DNA from: an uncultured Oscillospiraceae bacterium | GTDB taxonomy: Bacteria > Bacillota > Clostridia > Oscillospirales > Oscillospiraceae | Direction: 5' to 3' | Assembly (NCBI GenBank): GCA_934661735.1 | Contig: CAKUJN010000006.1 | Span: forward strand, 1 to 44,313 | Length of the DNA: 44,313 nt | In this document: piece after piece, positions 1-7,631 of the stretch | How positions within the stretch are numbered: the first letter of the stretch is position 1 | How the letters are laid out: every line of letters begins with the position of its first letter | Program-made: the position numbers and the translations under genes | The notes under the pieces: generated by a model | The model's input: the letters and a program-made list of their open reading frames with translations, nothing else | What the model was told of the DNA's origin: nothing | Databases searched by the model: none

Positions 1-223
1 CAATATGTTACTTTCTGATTTTCACTATGGATTATCTTGGATACCACATTTGACAAACTTCGCTGAGTGGCAACACCATGGCAACAAAAAATCAGATAGC
101 CCATGCTATCTGAATAATGAAAGTAACACAAATAATCTGTGCTAAATCTCCTAAACAGGCTTGTTTAGAACAGGTTTGACGGGAGCGAGTGGGAATAACT
201 CCCGCCCCCTCGCTTCCCCCAAA
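1..223. other. AT-rich non-coding window edge with inverted repeats
   Basis: No convincing gene is present. The first 130 bases are clearly more AT-rich than the rest of the window. A perfect 10-bp inverted repeat (TGTTACTTTC at 6-15, GAAAGTAACA at 119-128) brackets a 9-bp-stem hairpin at 92-113. Two more hairpins follow: CTAAACA/TGTTTAG at 151-168 and a GGGA/TCCC stem nested inside a GCGAG/CTCGC stem around 181-218. It could be the end of a small mobile element or a structured untranslated region of an off-window gene. Confidence 0.4.
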
Positions 224-254
224 CGCGCCGCCTGTATCAGGCGGCGCGCTTTCT
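224..254 (+). terminator. Intrinsic terminator upstream of blaI
   Basis: An 11-bp GC-rich stem (224-234 with 238-248) with a 3-base loop is followed by CTTTCT. It probably ends transcription entering from outside the window. Confidence 0.6.
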
Positions 255-266
255 GTCTCCCAGCCC

Positions 267-316
267 TTGACAAACTCGTTCTACAGTTGTAGTATATGTT
301 CATACTACAACTGTAG
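267..316 (+). promoter_or_regulatory. blaI promoter with paired BlaI-type operators
   Basis: A -35 TTGACA (267-272) and -10 TAGTAT (290-295) are separated by 17 bp. A long inverted repeat lies over the -10 and start region: arms at 281-295 and 302-316. Each arm is itself a TACA-N2-TGTA dyad (282-291 and 306-315), the form recognised by BlaI/MecI repressors. The placement predicts autorepression of the two downstream genes. Confidence 0.85.
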
Positions 317-334
317 AGCAAAGGAGGCCCTCAT

Positions 335-706
335 ATGACAGGCAGACGCCTTCCCGACGCGGAGCTTGAGGTCATGCAGGCACTCTGGGCCTGCACGCCG
401 CCGGTTTCGCGCGCGCAGATCGATGAAATCCTGCAAAAAACACATCCGATGGCGCAGACCACGCTTCTGACGCTTCTCACGCGCCTTGCGGAAAAAGGCT
501 GCGTCCGGATTGAAAAGACGGGCCGCAGCGCCAGCTATGTGCCGCTGGTCACGCGCGAGGCGTATCTGGCACAGCAGAGCCGCCGCTTTTTTGAAAAGCT
601 CTGCGGCGGGAGCGTATCTGCGTTCGCCACCGCGCTCTGTGACAGCGGACTGAGCAGGGAAGAGCTTGCGCAGCTGCGCGAGCTTCTGGAAAGGGACGCG
701 CTATGA
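335..706 (+). CDS. blaI: BlaI/MecI/CopY family transcriptional repressor
   Basis: This 123-residue winged-helix repressor matches the usual length of the BlaI/MecI family. The N-terminal half (LPDAELEVMQALWA, then TLLTLLTRLAEKGCV) is the family DNA-binding domain, and the C-terminal third is the helical dimerisation region where the paired protease would cut. The start is fixed by AAAGGAGG at 320-327. It overlaps the next gene by four bases (ATGA), so repressor and protease-sensor are co-translated. No beta-lactamase lies next to it, so the target gene is unknown. It most likely represses its own operon through the double operator just upstream. Confidence 0.9.
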   Translation: MTGRRLPDAELEVMQALWACTPPVSRAQIDEILQKTHPMAQTTLLTLLTRLAEKGCVRIEKTGRSASYVPLVTREAYLAQQSRRFFEKLCGGSVSAFATALCDSGLSREELAQLRELLERDAL

Positions 707-2556
707 GCAGCACCGATGCAATCCGGCTGATTCTCGCGCTGCTTCTGGGCGCGGCGATGACGTGGTCGGTCTCAAACGGCTATGACGACCCGCGTCCCAT
801 GGACGGCACGCAGGCGGAGAAGGAGCGCTACCATCCGATGCTGGCCGCGACGCTCCTGCCAAACTTCTATGTAATGCTTCTGGCGCTCAGCTGCATTGCC
901 GGCGACCGTATCATGCCGCTCAGAACGGTGATCGGCATAAGCTTTGCGCTCTTTGTCCAGATCAGCATCTATGATCTGCTCCTGCTGGCGCTTCTGCCGG
1001 TGCTCCGCAGGCACATCAGCGCCCGAACCTGCGCGCTTTTGTGGCTTCTGCCGACGTATCTGTATCTGATGTTCAATACCGCGTTCCGCACCGGCGCACC
1101 GCTGTGGGTGCTCCGGCTGAACGGAAGCTGGTTCCGGATTCTCGGCGCGCTCTGGGCGGCGGGCTTTGCGGGCGTGATACTCTGGAAAACGATCGAGCAT
1201 TTCTGCTTCCGCCGCCGGATTCTGAAAAATGCGCGTCCGGCCGCCGAGCCGGCGGTGCTGGAAATCTGGCAGTCGGAGATTGCGGATGCGGGCATTCGGA
1301 AGGCGCGCTTTCGTCTGGTAATCTCGCCGGAGGTCTCAGCGCCCCTGACCATCGGCCTGTTCCGGCGGACCATGCGCGTAGCCCTGCCCGAACGGAATTA
1401 CACGCCGGAGGAGCTGCGCCTGATTTTCCGGCACGAACTGGTGCACATCTGCCGCGCCGACAGCATGGCAAAGTTCTTTCTGGTGTTCTGTACGGCGATG
1501 TGCTGGTTCAATCCGCTGATGTGGCGCGCGATGCGCCTGAGCGCCGACGACATGGAGCTGAGCTGTGACGAAACGGTCCTGCTGGATGCGGACGACGAAA
1601 CGCGGCGGCAGTATGCCGCGCTGCTGCTCAGTGCGGCGGGCGACGGACGGGGATATACGACCTGCCTTTCGGCTGCGGCCTCGTCGATGCGCTACCGCCT
1701 GCAATCGGTCGTAAAGCCGGCGAAGCGGCACAGCGGCGCCCTGCTTGCGGGTGTGCTGATGACGGCGCTTCTGCTGACCGGCGGCTTTACGGCGCTGGCG
1801 TACGACGCGCGGACGGGCGCGGAGGTGCTCTTTTCCGGCGCTGAGGACGTTTCCTTTGAGAATGTGTCGCTGGAAAGCGCGGATGAGCGCCGCAGAACCG
1901 CCATCTGCGTGGACGATGCGGCGCTTCGGGATTATCTCAGCGGCCTTGAGATGGACGCTCTGACGGGCCTTTACACGTTTGACGGCCCCGAACGGCGGCT
2001 GAGCTGCTATTATGAAACAGACGGCGGCTGGATTTCGGTCGAGCTGGGCGGGAATATGGCGCGTGTGAACAGTCCGTTTGAAAACAGCAGCAAGGACACG
2101 TTCTACTATCTGCCCGACGGACTGAACTGGGCGTATCTTGACAGCATCGTCCTTGACCCGAAGCTGGAGGTTGCACTGACCGACGGAGCCGAGTACCCTG
2201 GGCACTGGGACCTGTCCGCCTCGCCGGACCGCCTGTTCGCGGTGGACGGCGGCACGGAGCGGCAGGTGTACGATTCCGGAATCACCGAGTACGAAACGCC
2301 GTCCGGCGTCTACGGGCCGGAGCCTGTGCAGGCGGTTCTGACGTTCCGCTATCCGCTGACCGCGCCGCTGCGCGTGGAATATGAGAAGTGGAAAATCAAC
2401 GGCGTACAGCGCCGCACCGTCACATGGAACACGGGGGAGGGGGCGTATCTGCTGCCGCTGCCGGATTACGGCGCGCGGTACTATGTGTACGCGGAGTTCG
2501 CCGCGCCGGATGGGACGGTCTATCGGGCGGAATACCGCTTCGATATCGGGGAATAA
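703..2556 (+). CDS. BlaR1-like M56 family membrane metallopeptidase
   Basis: This is a 617-residue membrane protease-sensor. Several hydrophobic segments occupy the first ~170 residues. The zinc-protease motif HELVH is at residues 244-248, and a further membrane segment (LLAGVLMTALLLTGGF) lies near residue 350. In BlaR1/MecR1 a signal activates the M56 protease, which inactivates the partner repressor; the four-base overlap with blaI supports that pairing. The ~260-residue C-terminal extracellular part has no SxxK or KTG motif of a penicillin-binding sensor and no domain I recognise, so beta-lactam sensing is not supported. It may respond to another envelope signal. Confidence 0.85.
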   Translation: MSSTDAIRLILALLLGAAMTWSVSNGYDDPRPMDGTQAEKERYHPMLAATLLPNFYVMLLALSCIAGDRIMPLRTVIGISFALFVQISIYDLLLLALLPVLRRHISARTCALLWLLPTYLYLMFNTAFRTGAPLWVLRLNGSWFRILGALWAAGFAGVILWKTIEHFCFRRRILKNARPAAEPAVLEIWQSEIADAGIRKARFRLVISPEVSAPLTIGLFRRTMRVALPERNYTPEELRLIFRHELVHICRADSMAKFFLVFCTAMCWFNPLMWRAMRLSADDMELSCDETVLLDADDETRRQYAALLLSAAGDGRGYTTCLSAAASSMRYRLQSVVKPAKRHSGALLAGVLMTALLLTGGFTALAYDARTGAEVLFSGAEDVSFENVSLESADERRRTAICVDDAALRDYLSGLEMDALTGLYTFDGPERRLSCYYETDGGWISVELGGNMARVNSPFENSSKDTFYYLPDGLNWAYLDSIVLDPKLEVALTDGAEYPGHWDLSASPDRLFAVDGGTERQVYDSGITEYETPSGVYGPEPVQAVLTFRYPLTAPLRVEYEKWKINGVQRRTVTWNTGEGAYLLPLPDYGARYYVYAEFAAPDGTVYRAEYRFDIGE

Positions 2557-2559
2557 CGC

Positions 2560-2588
2560 AAAGCGGGAGGCTTTTGCCTCCCGCTTTT
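2560..2588. terminator. Bidirectional terminator between blaR1-like gene and cyuA
   Basis: An 11-bp stem AAAGCGGGAGG/CCTCCCGCTTT (2560-2570, 2577-2587) has T residues on both sides. It serves the two convergent genes. Confidence 0.8.
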
Positions 2589-2592
2589 ACGA

Positions 2593-3873
2593 TTATGCCT
2601 CTGTACTGTCGATCATCAGCCGGATGATCTCATTGTCCGTTTCGCGCATGCCCTCGCGGGCGATGGCGCTGACGGCGCGGATGGTGTTTTCCACACCCTT
2701 GACGACAATGCCGTCGCCGCCGTAGAACTGGCTGTCGTGGCGGTACATCTGCATGCCGAGCAGTCCGGCCTCCACTGCCGAGGCGATTTTCGCCGCGCAG
2801 CTGGCCTTTGCGCCGTCGCAGAGCATGCCCGAGTTGATGGCAAGCGCGTTGACGACCGTGTGCGCGATTTCATCATACCGCCCGCCGTAAAGCCAGCAGA
2901 TGCCGGCGCCCGCGCCGGCGCCCGCGCTTGTTGCACCGCAGTAGGCGGACAGGCTTCCGATGCCGGTTTTCAGATGGATCGTGACCAGATTGGACACGAC
3001 CAGCGCGCGGTAGAGCAGCTCCTCCGACGCGCCGAGCTCACGCGCGTAGACAATCACGGGGAGCGAGGCGGTCATGCCCTGATTGCCGCTGCCGGAGTTG
3101 ATGACGACCGGAAGCTCACAGCCGTTCATCCGTGCGTCCGAGCCGGCTGCGGCCCACGCCTTGGCGCGGTTCTGGACGCTCCCGCCGTAGGATTCCAGCA
3201 GAATCTTCCCGATGGCCGCGCCGTATTTTCCCGTCAGGCCCGCCTCGGCGATGGCGGTGTTGTACGCGATCTGCCGCGCGATGGGCGCGCGCACGTCGTC
3301 CAGCCGGACCTCCTCCGCAAACGCGATGATGTCGCGGATGTTCAGAAGCCTCCGGTTCTCCGGCGGCTGAACGGCCTCGTCCGAGTAGGGCTTTTCCAGC
3401 AGCACCCCGCCGTTTCGCTCGATGCGCACGACGTTTGTGTGGCTGCCGACAATGTGGACGTGCGCCGAGTCCGCGCCGTCGTACACCGTGACCTGAAGAT
3501 CAAACGGACACCGCAGCGGCGAGCGGCTGATCCGGATGTCGGCGCTTTGCAGATAGGCGTCCAGCCCGCGTAGCTGCGCTTCCGTGACGCCGGCCAGCAC
3601 CTCAAGCTTTGCCTCCGCGTCGCCGCAGTACACGCCCGCCGCGACCGCGGCGCCCAGTCCCTTGCGCCCGCCGGTGTGCGGCACAATGACGCTCTTGACA
3701 TTTTTGATGATGTTCCCGCTGACGCACAGTTCGATGCGCGCCGGCGTCCGGCCCAACGTCCGGCGCGCCAGCGCGCCGGCATAGGCGACGGCAATCGGCT
3801 CGGTGCAGCCCATTGCGGGCACAAGCTCCTCGTGCAGAATGTCCACATAGGACGCGTAAACAGCAGACTCCAT
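2593..3873 (-). CDS. cyuA: L-cysteine desulfidase family protein (CyuA/YhaM, UPF0597)
   Basis: A 426-residue protein of the CyuA/CdsB (UPF0597, serine-dehydratase-like) family, which breaks L-cysteine down to pyruvate, ammonia and sulfide using an Fe-S cluster. The signature MGCTEP near the N terminus (Cys23) and later cysteines at 312, 352 and 359 within glycine-rich segments (YCGATSAGAGAG, SGMLCDGAKASC) fit cluster-binding positions of the family. The stretch NSGSGNQG near residue 259 is also typical. It is transcribed alone, convergent with the blaR1-like gene, from a good promoter. Length is normal and no damage is visible. The exact substrate (cysteine or a related amino acid) is inferred from the family. 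Confidence 0.88.
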   Translation of the reverse strand: MESAVYASYVDILHEELVPAMGCTEPIAVAYAGALARRTLGRTPARIELCVSGNIIKNVKSVIVPHTGGRKGLGAAVAAGVYCGDAEAKLEVLAGVTEAQLRGLDAYLQSADIRISRSPLRCPFDLQVTVYDGADSAHVHIVGSHTNVVRIERNGGVLLEKPYSDEAVQPPENRRLLNIRDIIAFAEEVRLDDVRAPIARQIAYNTAIAEAGLTGKYGAAIGKILLESYGGSVQNRAKAWAAAGSDARMNGCELPVVINSGSGNQGMTASLPVIVYARELGASEELLYRALVVSNLVTIHLKTGIGSLSAYCGATSAGAGAGAGICWLYGGRYDEIAHTVVNALAINSGMLCDGAKASCAAKIASAVEAGLLGMQMYRHDSQFYGGDGIVVKGVENTIRAVSAIAREGMRETDNEIIRLMIDSTEA

Positions 3874-3923
3874 GACAGCTCTCCTGATCGTTTTTGGTGC
3901 GGAAGCGCGCCGCCTCCGAGGCT

Positions 3924-3952
3924 ATTGTACAGAATGGGCCTCAAAAAAGCAA
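3924..3952 (-). promoter_or_regulatory. Promoter of cyuA
   Basis: On the minus strand, -35 TTGCTT (3947-3952) and -10 TACAAT (3924-3929) are separated by 17 bp. Confidence 0.65.
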
Positions 3953-4103
3953 TGATTTTTGCTGTTTTTTGCGCGTTTTTAAGAAAAATCGGCTGTTTTT
4001 TGCGAAAAACCACGTGTTTTTTTCGGCCTGAAATGAAAAGAAATACTGTTTATGTGCATAAAAATTCAGGAAATCAACGCACATTTTTTGTCGCGCATGA
4101 GAC

Positions 4104-4132
4104 TTGACGAACGCGCTGTCCGGGTGTAAGAT
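4104..4132 (+). promoter_or_regulatory. Promoter of the asnB T-box leader
   Basis: A -35 TTGACG (4104-4109), a 17-bp spacer and -10 TAAGAT (4127-4132) put the start near 4139, just before the T-box stem I. The 150 bases before it (3953-4103) are AT-rich with several T6-T7 runs and hold no gene. Confidence 0.7.
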
Positions 4133-4138
4133 TTGTCC

Positions 4139-4412
4139 ATCATTTTTGAATACGGCAAATGCGATGAAAAAGACAAGTAGCGCGGCGGCTCGGCCGCAGC
4201 GAGTCGGGGACAGTGCAAGCCCGACGCAGGAGACCGCGCGAATAACACTTTTGAGCAGCAATCTGAACGGCTCGGCCCAGTAGGAAAGACGCGGCGTGCG
4301 GCGTTAAGGCACACCGGTTTGTTGGAACCGGACAAAGAGACCGCTATGCGGTAAGTTAGGTGGCACCACGGATTGACAGCGATTCGTCCTAAAGTTTTAG
4401 GATCGCTGTCGC
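4139..4412 (+). promoter_or_regulatory. T-box riboswitch, asparagine specifier (AAC)
   Basis: A classic T-box leader. The lower stem I AAAAG (4168-4172)/CTTTT (4248-4252) and upper stem GCGCGG (4180-4185)/CCGCGC (4234-4239) enclose the specifier loop, with AGTA at 4176-4179 and the specifier AAC at 4244-4246. AAC is an Asn codon, followed by the expected purine. A stem III hairpin CCGGTT/AACCGG lies at 4314-4331. The T-box TTAGGTGGCACCACGG spans 4356-4371; its TGGC can pair with the GCCA end of tRNA-Asn. TTAGG (4356-4360) can pair with CCTAA (4388-4392) as antiterminator, competing with the hairpin at 4375-4410. Uncharged tRNA-Asn should switch the downstream asparagine synthetase on. Confidence 0.93.
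4375..4410 (+). terminator. T-box competing hairpin without U tract
   Basis: GACAGCGAT (4375-4383) pairs with ATCGCTGTC (4402-4410), and CCTAAA (4388-4393) with TTTAGG (4396-4401). It sits where a T-box terminator belongs and is mutually exclusive with the antiterminator. It is followed by GCAAAAAATC rather than T residues, so ordinary intrinsic termination is doubtful. Confidence 0.6.
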
Positions 4413-4434
4413 AAAAAATCTGGAGGTGCTTTTT

Positions 4435-6018
4435 ATGTGCGCAATTATCGGTTTTACGTCCAAAAGTCTGACAAAAGAGTCTGTTCTGCCGTTTTTCGAC
4501 CGGACAAAATCACGCGGTCCCGACGACACGCGCGTCGAGCAGGCGGGGAGCGCCTGCCTCGGCTTTCACCGGCTTGCCATCATGGGCCTGAGTCCGGAGG
4601 GAATGCAGCCGTTCCACCTTGGCGGCGATATGGCCGTGTGCAACGGCGAGCTGTACGGCTTCCGGCCGGTGAAGCGGCAGCTGGAGGAAAAGGGCTACCG
4701 CTTTGCCTCAGATTCGGATTGCGAGATCATTCTGCCGCTCTGGCGCGAATACGGCGTCAAAATGTTTGAAAAGCTGGACGCGGAGTTTGCCATGGTGATC
4801 TATGACAGCGCGTCGGATTCGCTTATTGCCGCACGCGATCCCATCGGCATCCGGCCGTTGTTCTACGGTTATCTTTCCGACGGCGGGATCATCTTTGCCA
4901 GCGAGGCGAAGAACCTGATCGGCCTGTGCCGGCGCGTCATGCCGTTCCCGCCCGGACACTATTACAGGGACGGAAAATTTGTCCGCTATGCCGATCTGAC
5001 AACCGTTTCCGCGTACTGCCGCGACGATCTGGACACGGTCTGCGCCGGAATCCGCGAAAGACTGATTACGGGCGTGGAGAAGCGGCTGGACGCCGACGCG
5101 CCGCTGGGCTTTTTGCTTTCTGGCGGTCTGGATTCCAGCCTTGTGTGCGCGATTTCGGCGAAGCTGCTGGGAAAGAAGCTGCGCACGTTTGCCATCGGCA
5201 TGGACCTTGACCCGATCGACCTGAAATACGCGCGCGAGGTGGCGGACTTCATCGGCGCGGAGCACACCGAGGTCACCATGACGCGCGAGGAGGTCCTGTC
5301 CGCACTGGAGGATGTGATTGCCATGCTCGGCACCTATGATATCACGACCATCCGCGCCAGCATCGGCATGTACCTGTGCTGCAAGGCAATCCACGAGCGG
5401 ACGGATGTGCGCGTGCTGATGACGGGCGAGATCTCCGACGAGCTGTTCGGCTATAAGTACACCGATTTTGCGCCGTCGGACGAGGCGTTCCAGCAGGAGG
5501 CGAAAAAGCGCGTGGACGAGCTGTACATGTACGACGTGCTGCGCGCCGACCGCTGCATCAGCGTCAACTCGCTTGAGGCGCGCGTGCCGTTCGGCGATCT
5601 GGATTTCGTGAAATACGTCATGTCCATCGACCCCGCGATGAAGCGCAACCGCTATGACATGGGAAAATACCTGCTGCGGCGGGCGTTTGCGGACGATCAC
5701 ATTCTGCCGGAGGATATTCTCTGGCGGCAGAAGGCGGCGTTCTCCGACGCGGTGGGCCATTCGATGGTCGACGATCTGAAGGCATATGCCGAGAGCCGCT
5801 ATACCGACGCGGAATTTGAGAAAAAGCGTTCGGCTTACACATTTGCACAGCCGTTTACAAAGGAAAGTCTGCTGTACCGCGAGATTTTTGAAAAATACTA
5901 TCCCGATCAGGCTGAAATGGTAAAGGATTTCTGGATGCCGAACCGTTCGTGGGAGGGCTGCGACGTGTCCGACCCGTCGGCGCGCGTCCTGTCCAACTAC
6001 GGCGCAAGCGGAAAATGA
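4435..6018 (+). CDS. asnB: Asparagine synthase (glutamine-hydrolysing)
   Basis: Converts aspartate, glutamine and ATP to asparagine. The ATG at 4435 is the right start because it puts Cys at position 2 (MCAIIGF), the nucleophile of the N-terminal class II glutaminase after Met removal, and because GGAGG at 4422-4426 is well spaced. An upstream in-frame GTG at 4426 overlaps the ribosome site. The synthetase half carries the ATP pyrophosphatase loop SGGLDS at residues 229-234. At 527 residues it matches the shorter AsnB type. Control by the Asn-specific T-box just upstream agrees with the function. Confidence 0.95.
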   Translation: MCAIIGFTSKSLTKESVLPFFDRTKSRGPDDTRVEQAGSACLGFHRLAIMGLSPEGMQPFHLGGDMAVCNGELYGFRPVKRQLEEKGYRFASDSDCEIILPLWREYGVKMFEKLDAEFAMVIYDSASDSLIAARDPIGIRPLFYGYLSDGGIIFASEAKNLIGLCRRVMPFPPGHYYRDGKFVRYADLTTVSAYCRDDLDTVCAGIRERLITGVEKRLDADAPLGFLLSGGLDSSLVCAISAKLLGKKLRTFAIGMDLDPIDLKYAREVADFIGAEHTEVTMTREEVLSALEDVIAMLGTYDITTIRASIGMYLCCKAIHERTDVRVLMTGEISDELFGYKYTDFAPSDEAFQQEAKKRVDELYMYDVLRADRCISVNSLEARVPFGDLDFVKYVMSIDPAMKRNRYDMGKYLLRRAFADDHILPEDILWRQKAAFSDAVGHSMVDDLKAYAESRYTDAEFEKKRSAYTFAQPFTKESLLYREIFEKYYPDQAEMVKDFWMPNRSWEGCDVSDPSARVLSNYGASGK

Positions 6019-6058
6019 GCCCGTCAGAGCACAGCCCGACATGATTTTTACGGCAGAG

Positions 6059-6090
6059 GCCCGCCCGTCCATATGGACGGGCGGGCTTTT
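6059..6090 (+). terminator. Terminator of asnB
   Basis: A perfect 12-bp GC-rich stem (6059-6070 with 6075-6086), loop ATAT, then TTTT. Confidence 0.85.
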
Positions 6091-6220
6091 GCACAATCTG
6101 GCCCTGAAAGATTTTATAAAAATGGTGATATCAAACGTGCCAGAATCGTGCTATGATGCAGCCATACGGAACGGGCGGCGCGCAGACCGTTCACGAGCAT
6201 TCCAAAGGAGAGACGATACG

Positions 6221-6724
6221 ATGAAAAACGGAAAGGCGCGCTGCATCTGTCTGAGTGCGCTGATGGCGGCGCTGATTTATGTGTTCACGGCATTTCTGCA
6301 TGTGCCCAGCGCGACGGGTTATACGCACATCGGAGACGCATTTCTGTATCTGGCGGGAAGCATCCTGCCCGCGCCGTTTGCCGCGGCGGCGGGCGCGGTC
6401 GGCGCGGGACTGTCGGACGTGCTGTCCGGCTACACGGCATGGGCGCCGTGGACGGTCATAATCAAGGCGCTGACCGGCCTGTGCTTCAGCCGGAAGGGCG
6501 AAAAGATCCTGACACGGCGCAATCTGCTGGCGCTGATTCCGGCGTTGGTGCTGTGCGCGGGCGGGTATTATCTGTGCGGCGCCGTCATGGCGGGCAGCTT
6601 TGTCTCTCCGCTGGCGGAAATTCTGGGAAACCTGATTCAGTGGCTGGCCAGCAGCGTGGTGTATCTGGTACTGGGGCGTGTGCTGGATCGTGCAAATATC
6701 AAACAGAAGCTGGGGGAAATTTGA
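6221..6724 (+). CDS. ECF transporter S component-like membrane protein
   Basis: A 167-residue hydrophobic protein with about five to six membrane segments, starting MKNGKARCICLSALMAALIYVFTAF. The pattern of hydrophobic helices with a conserved T-x-I-GDAFLY segment near residue 45 matches substrate-binding S components of energy-coupling-factor importers (I recall a TIGR04002-type family). S components bind a vitamin or metabolite and use shared EcfA/A'/T modules encoded elsewhere. The start follows AAAGGAG at 6204-6210. The stop is one base from the start of the radical SAM gene, so the two are co-translated. The substrate cannot be told from sequence. Confidence 0.75.
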   Translation: MKNGKARCICLSALMAALIYVFTAFLHVPSATGYTHIGDAFLYLAGSILPAPFAAAAGAVGAGLSDVLSGYTAWAPWTVIIKALTGLCFSRKGEKILTRRNLLALIPALVLCAGGYYLCGAVMAGSFVSPLAEILGNLIQWLASSVVYLVLGRVLDRANIKQKLGEI

Positions 6725-6725
6725 G

Positions 6726-7328
6726 ATGACGATCACCTATCGTGTGAAGAACGGCGTGTATGTCAACATGACCAACCGCTGTCCCTGCGCGTGCACGTTC
6801 TGCCTGCGGCAGAACGCGCCTGGCGTTTACGGATCGGACTCGCTGTGGCTTGAGCGCGAGCCGACGGTGCAGGAAATCGAGGATTCGCTGGCCGGATGGA
6901 AGCTGGAGGAGATGGACGAGGTGGTATTCTGCGGCTATGGCGAGCCGGCAGAGCGCCTGCCGGAGCTGCTGGAGGTTGCAGCATGGCTGAAGCAGAATTA
7001 CACGATTCCCGTGCGCATCAACACAAACGGCCTTGCCGACCTGATCTGGGGCCGCTCCACCGCGCCGGAGCTGGCGGGAAAGATTGACTGCGTGTCCATC
7101 AGCCTGAATGCGACGGACGCGGAGGAATATCTGCGGCTTACGCGGTCGAAGTTCGGAATCGGCTCGTTTGACGCGATGCTGAAATTTGCAAAGGACTGCG
7201 CGCAGTATGTTCCGCACGTTGTCATGACGGTGGTCGATCAGGTCACGACGCCTGAGGAACAGGAAAAGGCCCGTCAGATCTGCGCCGGAGTCGGCGCGAC
7301 GCTGCGCATCCGGCCGCTGGAAAGCTGA
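6726..7328 (+). CDS. Radical SAM protein, TatD-associated type
   Basis: A 200-residue compact radical SAM protein. The 4Fe-4S/SAM motif CxxxCxxC is at Cys19, Cys23 and Cys26 (NRCPCACTFCLRQ). A GYGEP segment (SAM-binding GGE-like) and the INTNG strand follow, as in the minimal half-barrel activase/QueE-like group. The opening YRVKNGVYVNMTNRCPC is what I remember of the family named TatD-associated radical SAM. The reaction is unknown. The start ATG at 6726 follows the S-component stop by one base, so a shared pathway (for example modification or synthesis of the transported compound) is a reasonable inference only. Confidence 0.8.
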   Translation: MTITYRVKNGVYVNMTNRCPCACTFCLRQNAPGVYGSDSLWLEREPTVQEIEDSLAGWKLEEMDEVVFCGYGEPAERLPELLEVAAWLKQNYTIPVRINTNGLADLIWGRSTAPELAGKIDCVSISLNATDAEEYLRLTRSKFGIGSFDAMLKFAKDCAQYVPHVVMTVVDQVTTPEEQEKARQICAGVGATLRIRPLES

Positions 7329-7339
7329 CGGGGGGCTGA

Positions 7340-7577
7340 CGCTTCAGTCTGCCGAAAAACCTCGTAGAGTTCGCGCCCGCAGGCGCGAATAAAATGTGAA
7401 TCAGTTTTGTCTGGCGGCGTGTACGTCAGACAAAACACACTACGTGACGTTAGTGTGGAATTTGTGTGCCTGCGGTACACAAGTTATGCGCGCCGCGTCA
7501 CGCAGCTCTTTCAAACGCGAACCCAGCGAAGCGGATCGCGTTTGAGAGCTTGTCAAAAACTCTTTTTTGACAAGCTC
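7340..7577 (+). repeat. Intergenic repeat, copy A
   Basis: A non-coding element whose ends recur in inverted orientation at 33819-34012. The 51-base core at 7399-7449 matches the reverse complement of 33946-33996 at 50 of 51 positions; it contains the hairpin GTTTTGTCTG/CAGACAAAAC (7404-7413, 7427-7436). The other end, 7544-7577, is a GAGCTTGTCAAAAA hairpin matching 33819-33852 at 32 of 34. The middle ~90 bases differ. It lies between the radical SAM gene and nagB. Confidence 0.8.
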
Positions 7578-7617
7578 AAAAGCGTCTGCGCACACAGCTG
7601 TGTGCGCAGACGCTTTT
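7578..7617 (-). terminator. Terminator of nagB, perfect 40-bp palindrome
   Basis: Arms AAAAGCGTCTGCGCACACAG and its exact complement meet at 7597/7598 without spacer, with T4 at both ends. It works for nagB and possibly also for transcripts from the left. Confidence 0.8.
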
Positions 7618-7631
7618 CTCTGTTCTGGTGC

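Noticed and set aside
4708..6096. Long antisense frame (462 codons) opposite asnB
   Set aside because: Its product is rich in Arg/His/Ala with no family motif, and it mirrors the codon bias of a clear gene on the other strand.
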